A stretch of DNA of 64,000 nucleotides from Diphasiastrum complanatum (Eukaryota; Streptophyta; Lycopodiopsida; Lycopodiales; Lycopodiaceae). Shown one piece after another: positions 57,740 through 64,000 of the stretch; positions within the stretch are counted from its first letter, which is position 1; every line of letters begins with the position of its first letter. Under the pieces are notes generated by a model. It saw only the letters and a list, made by a program, of their open reading frames with translations. It was not told the origin of the DNA and ran no database searches. A program made the translations under genes and the position numbers. The stretch lies in the NCBI GenBank assembly GCA_029204225.1, contig CM055113.1, forward strand, positions 29,536,805-29,600,804, in the 5' to 3' direction.

Positions 57740-58987
57740 GTTGAGCGGCTTCATGAGCAGATCTGCAATCATGTCTTCTGATTTTATGTATTGGACCTGG
57801 AGCTCTCCTTTCAAGATTAAATCTCAAATGCGATGGTACTTTAGAGGTATGTGTTTTGTCTTTGAATGGAAGACAAGAACCTGGGACAGATAAATGGCAC
57901 TCAGAGAGTCCATCATCATCGTGCATGGCCCTTCTTGTGGTATCCCGATTGCTTCCAACATCATCTACAGCCACACTACCTCGTTCGCCACCTTTAAAGC
58001 TGCGACGTATTCAGATTTGCAAGAGGATTGAGCTACCAAGGTTTGCTTTTTGCATATCCAGCTGATTGCAACTCTGCACACTATGGTACATCCTCCAGTT
58101 ATGGACTTGTTGTTATCTTTGCAGCTCGCCCAGCTAGCATCACTGTAGTGATGCAACTCAAATCCCTTTCTTTCGTTCTTAGCTCTGTAGGCTAATCCCA
58201 TATTTTGGGTACCCTTCAGATACTATAGGATTCGTTTTGCCATTTGCCAATGTGCCATGCTAGGATTGGAAGAGAATTGGCTTAAAGCATAAACAGAGAA
58301 AGCTAGATCGGTTCTAGTACAAATTGTAAGGTACATCATACTACCGATCAAGTTTTGGTAGGGTATACCTGCCATCTTTTGTTCTTCCTCTTCTATTTTT
58401 GGTCAATCCTGCTTCGTCAGCTTGGCTCCAACTATCATTGGTGTGGCATTTTCTTTGGAGTCCAACATGTGATACTGCTTAAGCTCTTTTCTGGCATATT
58501 CAAAATGACTCAAGTGCATTTCGCCCTTTGTTCGATCTCCTTTGATCTCCAGCTAGAGGTATTTTATTGCTTCTCCAAAATTTGTGATTTAATAACTTTC
58601 AAAAATGTGACTCTTCATGTCTTTGATCAGCATCAAGGAATTTCCTATCATTAGGGAATCATCCATGAAGATAGTCAGTATTACAAAATCTTTTCCTACT
58701 CTTTTTATGTAGACATTACAGTCTGGTTCTGTAGGATTGAAGTCTAGAGACTTCAGAAGACTATCGAGCTTCTTATACCAATCTCGTGATGCTTGTTTAA
58801 GACCATAGATGCATCTCTGCAACCGACAGACATATTGTCAATTGTCGAGGTCTTCAAATCTTTCAGGCTGCTTCATGAAGATTTTCTCCTCTAGATCTCC
58901 ATGGAGAAAGGTTGTTTTCACATCAATCTGGTGCATTTTCAGATTGTGCTGTGTGACTTATGCAAGGAGTAGTGTTTTGTAAGTCCA
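57740..58987 (-). pseudogene. Copia B5 reverse transcriptase and RNase H
   Basis: RT pieces HQIDVKTTFLHGDLEEKIFM, LQRCIYGLKQASRDWYKKLD and a catalytic region reading ILTIFMDDSLMIG (FMDD instead of YVDD). Then LIGSMMYLTICTRTDLAFSV, YSDASWASCKDNNKSITGGC and WICKKQTLVAQSSCKSEYVA, ending LLMKPLN. Stops are scattered through the frame. No LTR lies at its 3' end; instead it meets B4 Gag head to head at 57,739/57,740. Confidence 0.85.
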
Positions 58988-59658
58988 TGGGTAGAAGCTT
59001 AAAATAATAAAATAACTTAAACTTAGGATTAGAACTTAGACTTAAGAAACTTAAGTTTAGAAATATTTGTCTTAAGTTATCTTAAGTTTCAAAGTTAGAA
59101 ACTTTTAAAGTTCTAAATCCTAAGTTAGGAGTTCTAGAAGGGCTAGTTTTAAATTAATCCCATAAGTTAGTGAATACTTATGGAAGACCCTCCTTGCTAT
59201 AAAAGTTTGCCATGTACACAACACTTTTGAGATTAAGCTATCTTGCTCTCTATTTTGAGACTATCTCTCTATTTCATTTGTGTTCCCTTTGGAAAGGTGC
59301 ATAGGTTGAGGGAAGGTGCTCGAGCCTCCTCTTGTCTCCTTCTCATTGGTTTATTTGTGGCATGCTTTATTTGTTGATTATTGGTTAGCCGCAATTTATT
59401 TCCATTCCCCCTTTTGGGTGTTAATTTAGGATCTAGTTTAGTAACCTTGCTAGTTGGGTAAGCCTTAGTAAGGATTTATTGTTTGTTGTTTTAGTTAGTT
59501 TCATTGCAGTTCTAGTGGGTAAGCCTTAGTGCTTCCATCCTTGTTATCTATTTTCGTTTGAAGCTTTTGGTAGAATCTTAAAGGGTGGACGATCCTCTCT
59601 ATACGCACCACATCATGAGTAGATCTAGCCATCGCGTAAACAAAATTTACTTCCAACA
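58988..59658 (+). mobile_element. LTR of gypsy H
   Basis: About 671 bp from TGGGTAGAAGC to TTCCAACA, just before the primer-binding site. The start is inferred. It holds a cluster of CTTAAGTTT-type repeats (59,000-59,135), a TATAAAAG box at 59,200 and a TCCTCTTGTCTCC block. Confidence 0.7.
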
Positions 59659-59659
59659 T

Positions 59660-59674
59660 TGGTGCCGTTGCCGC
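59660..59674 (+). promoter_or_regulatory. Gypsy-type primer-binding site
   Basis: TGGTGCCGTTGCCGC resembles the TGGCGCCGTTGCCGG site common in plant gypsy elements, with two mismatches. It sits two bases after the LTR end. Confidence 0.75.
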
Positions 59675-60515
59675 TTTTTAAGATTTTTCTACCTAGCTTC
59701 CTTTTCCCTTTTGTTTTTGCTTTTGTGTTTGTGTGTATGTTTGCTTGTTTTTTACCTTCACACCACAACATGAGACTTCTCTCCAGGTCCTCAACGAGCT
59801 GCAGAGCAACCTATCAAGCCGGGATGAAGCAACAAAAGTGTCAACTTGGGCATTTTCTCTAAAAGAAGTGACCCAAGTGATATTTTTTTCGACCAAACAG
59901 GTATATCAGAATTCGCCAGTCTATCTGCAGTCATAACAGACACTGATCTTCCATTCTATCACCTCTATGAATTTTGACCATGTTCAGATTCTCTAAAATC
60001 AACTTGATATATTGTCAAAATCCATTGTTTTCAACCCAAATCTTGGTCTTAGAATTTGCCAGATTCACTGAGGCTAGATCTATCAAAGGTGAGTCCTCCA
60101 ACAGCTCCGCGAATTCTATCTCTAAGATTTTGCTTGCTTTCTGTCAGAAAATCACCTTTTCACTATTTCCTTTGTTTGTCAGAAGAACCTCAATATCAGA
60201 AATCGCTAGTCATACCACAAAATCGCCCTCAATGAGCACGATTTCTCTATACCCTCTGCGAATTCTATCCCTAAAAAAATATAAAAATCAGTATTTGATA
60301 GAAATCACCCCCTATTAGAATTCACGAGTATTGCAGTTAGATTTATCTGACTGTCCATGATATCTAGGCCTATTTGTGATTTCTATTTTTGCACAAACGT
60401 ACAATTTTTACTCAAACTGCTCCATTCTGCAAGAAAACTACCTCTTTTTGATTTTTTGGTCAAGTACAGTACTGCCCTGATCATCTGTACTTTTACCCTA
60501 CTCGCATACTACATC

Positions 60516-61198
60516 ATGTCTCGAGATTGTGCTGAATCGTCCAATCTGGCTCCTCCACGACTAGAATGCAAAATCCCACATATAGATGCGCCAAAGTACG
60601 ATGGAGAATCTGACCCAGTCCGATTTCTCCAAGACTTTGATAATGCATGCCATTTCTATGGAGATACCTTTCAAATTGAAAAGATCCACCTATTCCCCAT
60701 GGTACTCTATGGAATAGCCAAACAGTGGTATCTCAACCTTGAAGCTCCTGATCTTGCTTCTTGGACTACTCTCAAGGACGCTCTCATCAAGCGTTTCAAA
60801 CCATCCAAACTCAGAGCCCATTCACCCATATCAATATGCATCGTAAAGGGTCAGTTCAAAACTACGTTGAGTGTTTTAACCATCTCAAACTAGAATGTGT
60901 TGATGAAAATATCACTGAACGTATGGCCATCAAATTATTCTTGGTTGGACTAGCTAAAAACATCCACCATGAACTAAAACCAGTTGACCTTTATGGTCAA
61001 CTTAAAGGCGTAATGATTGATGCTATCTGTGAAGAAGACAAAGGTACTGATGACAACTTTGACCATCGTGAAAAGAAATTTAAGAATCTTGAACGTATGA
61101 CCCACCATCTATCGAGCATACTGCCCCTACCCTCCACAACAACTTATACCACACCCAAGGGTATACCAACCATGACCACCTACACCAAATCAGTACCA
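60516..61198 (+). pseudogene. Gypsy H Gag
   Basis: The ATG at 60,516 (MSRDCAESSNLAPPRLECKI) follows a leader of about 840 bp. The retrotransposon Gag domain shows FLQDFDNACHFYGDTFQIEK, MVLYGIAKQWYLNLEAPDLA and TTLKDALIKRFKPSKLR. A frameshift at about 60,830 leads to QNYVECFNHLKLECVDENIT and ERMAIKLFLVGLAKNIHHEL. The protein then ends in a Thr/Pro-rich stretch that fuses in frame to copia B Gag at about 61,199. Confidence 0.8.
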
Positions 61199-61344
61199 AC
61201 CACCACAACTGTAGCTTCAGTCATGCACCTTCCCAATCAGCTGCAATCCATACGATGGGATGGCAACCAGTTGGACCAGCATGTTGAGAAGATCAGAACA
61301 ATCTTCGCTCAACTCGCTGCATCAGGATAGGAGCACTAGGTCCC
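61199..61344 (+). pseudogene. Copia B Gag fragment
   Basis: VASVMHLPNQLQSIRWDGNQ and LDQHVEKIRTIFAQLAASG match Gag of B1 and B2 nearly residue for residue. It stops at 61,330 and is cut at 61,344 by the element E LTR. Confidence 0.85.
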
Positions 61345-61958
61345 TGCTGAATTCACATGTGTGAGACGCCCTACACATGTATTTTTGATCTCCTAAGTAC
61401 AATAACACCATAAAGATTAGACTAGCATTGGTTGTCAATAGGAAAGCTGATCATACAAGCAATATTATTGTGTTACAAGCAAGATCTGTCAACAAAACAT
61501 AAGACAAAGCATCATAAATGCCTATACTCGGCTAGAGAGAGAAAATAGCAAGTACAAAACTCGTGGAGAGAGAGAGGGCACAAAGAGCTTATCTCCAAAT
61601 TTGCATTACACACAAACTTCATCATTTTCTCAATGAGAGTACATCACATATATATAGATCCATGGACTCTTCTCCTACTTTGAGTTGAATTGGAGTTGTG
61701 GATCCACCTCTCAAGCTATCTAGACTTATCCAAGCCACCCTCACTATGTCTAATTGTGCCACATAGTCTTTTCATGCATTAAATGTGGCATGTAAAGTAC
61801 AAATGGCAATTCCTATGGTAGTTCGAGTTTCTATTTCTACCTACCTTGAATATTTTATTCTAAGATGTGTCTATACTAAGCCAAAAGAGCTCAATTCATC
61901 TTTGGCATTTTTAGGACCCATACTCACAACATTAGATAGATTTTTCAATATTTTGACA
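61345..61958 (-). mobile_element. 3' LTR of copia E
   Basis: Minus-strand LTR of about 614 bp, TGTCAAAATATTG (61,958) to GTGAATTCAGCA (61,345), preceded on the element strand by the purine-rich TTTTTAGGAG. Its inner end GTGAATTCAGCA is repeated at 63,979-64,000. Confidence 0.8.
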
Positions 61959-63180
61959 CTCCTAAAAATGTATCTAATGTGAATCAAGCATTGATCTTGA
62001 GATAAGACCAAGATTAGACCTATGCTTTGAGAAGGCACTTTTTCAAAGTGGCTTTGTGAGAAGATCAACAATACACGAAGATGTGTCGACATGTTCTAAG
62101 TTGATTTCACTTCCAATGAGCTTTTCCCTTACAAAATGGTGTGCCACTTATATATGCTTGCTTCTTGCATGAAAAATAGGATTGTTTGCAAGAGCTTGTG
62201 CCGATATGTTGTCACATTTGATCAAGGGAAGATCATCCTCTTTGATGCACTTTAGCTCCATGACTAACCTCTTGATCCAAAGCACCTCTTTAGTTGTTGT
62301 AGTGAGTGCTTTATACTCGGCCTCACAAGATGATAGAGATATGGTATCTTGCTCTTTTGAAAGCCAAGACACAAGATTGCCTCCAAGAAAGATAGTATAT
62401 GCATTAATGGACTTCTGATCCACTTTAATCACTTGCAAAATCGGAATCTGAATAGCCAACAATGGTTAGATCTTCATTCTTGTATAATAAACCATAATCT
62501 TGAGTACAAGATACATATCTTAGACCTCTCTTGGCCATCTTCCAATGTTGGATCTTGGGATCTTGCATAAAATTGACTCAATTTGTGCACACAATAGCTC
62601 AAGCCAAATTAAAGAGCCTATAAGACTCCTATAAAGTGTGATGTCCTCAAAGGATCTTTCATCACCTTTAATAGGATTCTTTTACATGTTGCTCCATGGG
62701 AGTATCTATGCCCTTTACAACTTTGCATATTGAATTTTCTCAACATAGAAAAGACATATCTAGATTGACAAATAAAAGCATACTCTTCATGAAAATCAAT
62801 CTCAAGGCCCAAAATGTAATGGATCTCTCCTATATCTTGCATTTTAAATTCTTTTCCTAATGCATCTTGGTTTCTTGAACTAGCATCAAACAACTTCCAC
62901 TAAGAATAATGTCATCTACATAGATTAGGAGAATGACAATATTACTACCATCAAATTTTAAGTACATAGAAGGATCATAGTCACTAAGCACAAATCCTAA
63001 TGAAAGTAGAAAGTTGTTGAGTTCTTGAATACCATGATCTAGGTGCTTGCTTTAAGCCATAAAGACTTCTATAATAGCAAACACACCTAGATTTATCCTT
63101 GATAAATCCTTGAGGCTGTTCCCACGTATATCTCTTCCTCAATGATAGCCATTCAAAAGCGTTGGAGGACATTCAAGTTG
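61959..63180 (-). pseudogene. Copia E reverse transcriptase end and RNase H
   Basis: RT pieces SSNAFEWLSLRKRYTWEQPQ then GFIKDKS and SLYGLKQAPRSWYSR. A frameshift leads to MQDIGEIHYILGLEIDFHEE and ICQSRYVFSMLRKFNM. RNase H has GNLVSWLSKEQDTISLSSCE, AEYKALTTTTKEVLWIKRLV and SAQALANNPIFHARSKHI, and the tail VDLLTKPL. Gag, protease, integrase and the first half of RT are gone. The leader joins RT at about 63,180, so this is a deletion derivative. Confidence 0.85.
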
Positions 63181-63965
63181 AAACAGCTTCCACATAAAAA
63201 ATAAGGCAAGAGAGATTAGAATTAAATAAAAAAAGGGATGGATGAAAGAATTGCTTATCTACTCACTATAGGAACCAATCAAGGGCTTACAGAACCCAAA
63301 TCCTAGTAAGACTTAGCAAAAAAAACTATGAGATAGATCTCACTAGACTTGACAATCTCTCTAACCAAGATTTTAAATCATCAAAAAAGAGAAGTATGGC
63401 AAAAGTTATAGTTCTTCTCTGAATTTCAACACGTGTGAAATATTCCTAAGAATGTCAAATTGACTCAAATACAATCTATTTTGTATGAAACAATTTGCCT
63501 AGAACCTATAAGTTTTTGGTCTAAATCACATATAGATGAGATTATATAGCTTCTGGATGATTTTTGTGATCATTCAAGCAATAAATGACATGTACACATG
63601 ATTTGCCACAGGTCAGGCACCTACCTACGACTCTTCAAAAGCTTATAACTTTTGATTGGCTTATCCAACTGTCATGATTCAAATTGCATCAAATTCTACA
63701 ATTTATAGCTTTCTAGTAGGCTAATTTGCTTGAAATTTGGATCTGAGGAGAGAGAGAACCATCAATCTGAAAATGGGCGGATTTCACACATGCCAACACT
63801 TGAAATTCCGTACAGTATCTGATCTGGCCCATTCAATGTGGTTTATAGCTCAGAATCACAAGAAAACTGCAAACTAGCTAGAAGGTAGAATCTAGACAAT
63901 TCCTAGCTTGAAATCTGATCAGATCTGCACACTTTTTGATTAGATTTGCTTGTAAAACTTAGGTA
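63181..63965 (-). other. Leader of copia E
   Basis: Noncoding stretch between the primer-binding site and the truncated RT. It carries CACGTGTGAAA near 63,431 and TTTCACACATG near 63,781, echoes of the LTR palindrome, which may indicate LTR-derived sequence in the leader. No gene is recognised. Confidence 0.45.
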
Positions 63966-64000
63966 GGCTCTGATACCATGCTGAATTCACACGTGTGGGA
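63966..64000 (-). mobile_element. Primer-binding site and inner end of the 5' LTR of copia E
   Basis: GGCTCTGATACCA (63,966-63,978) is the complement of the primer-binding site. TGCTGAATTCACACGTGTGG then begins the LTR on this strand, matching 61,345 onward. The rest lies outside the window. Confidence 0.8.

Overview
This window looks like repeat-rich nuclear DNA from a land plant. It is AT-rich and gene-poor and packed with nested Ty1/copia and Ty3/gypsy retrotransposons. Most copia primer-binding sites read TGGTATCAGAGC (initiator-Met tRNA type), one gypsy leader has a TGGTGCCGTTGCC site, and there is a Helitron fragment and short plant-type introns. I cannot name the species, and I see no ordinary host gene that I would defend.

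The most striking region is 5,104-11,640. A minus-strand gene (5,104-6,741) starts with a clear histone H3 fold, with several residues typical of centromeric H3. It continues into a Ulp1/C48-type SUMO-protease-like domain spread over further exons. Divergent to it, across an 830-bp spacer carrying nine copies of a motif near GCGCACAAGTGCGATAT, is a spliced plus-strand gene (7,569-9,139). It has an H2B-like fold, a long acidic linker and an H2A-like fold, in the H2B-H2A order known from some giant-virus histone doublets. Convergent to that gene is a decayed DDE-transposase-like gene (9,274-11,640). A second, degraded and rearranged copy of both the transposase-like gene and the H2B-H2A-like gene lies at 35,970-37,410. 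These genes therefore probably travel together as a DNA transposon carrying its own divergent histones. No H4-like sequence was found.

Layout: 1-4,415 young non-autonomous copia element A with an intact gag; 4,417-4,910 gag fragment; 4,920-12,000 histone-bearing cassette; 12,060-14,620 broken retroelement pieces and LTRs; 14,624-18,096 copia B1 (minus); 18,128-20,629 hypothetical fragment and gypsy 1 (minus); 20,630-23,365 copia B2 (plus); 23,362-24,258 LTR scrap and a GC-rich hairpin; 24,259-26,530 copia G1 (minus); 26,530-27,336 copia RT scrap; 27,340-29,930 nothing recognised; 29,934-32,600 deleted Helitron; 32,604-35,098 and 39,470-43,540 copia C with copia D nested in it, split by an apparent inversion; 35,530-39,460 solo-like LTR, cassette copy 2 and unassigned DNA; 43,541-44,760 copia G2; 45,610-56,655 gypsy 2 (minus), interrupted by near-intact young copia F (46,424-52,499, TSD TGGAT) and by a copia B3 fragment; 56,668-58,987 copia B4/B5 head to head; 58,988-61,344 gypsy H; 61,345-64,000 copia E (minus).

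Only elements A and F look recent: their LTR pairs differ by roughly 1 to 1.5 percent by eye. Everything else is truncated, frameshifted or rearranged. All alignments here were made by eye, so percent figures, splice sites and family names are estimates.
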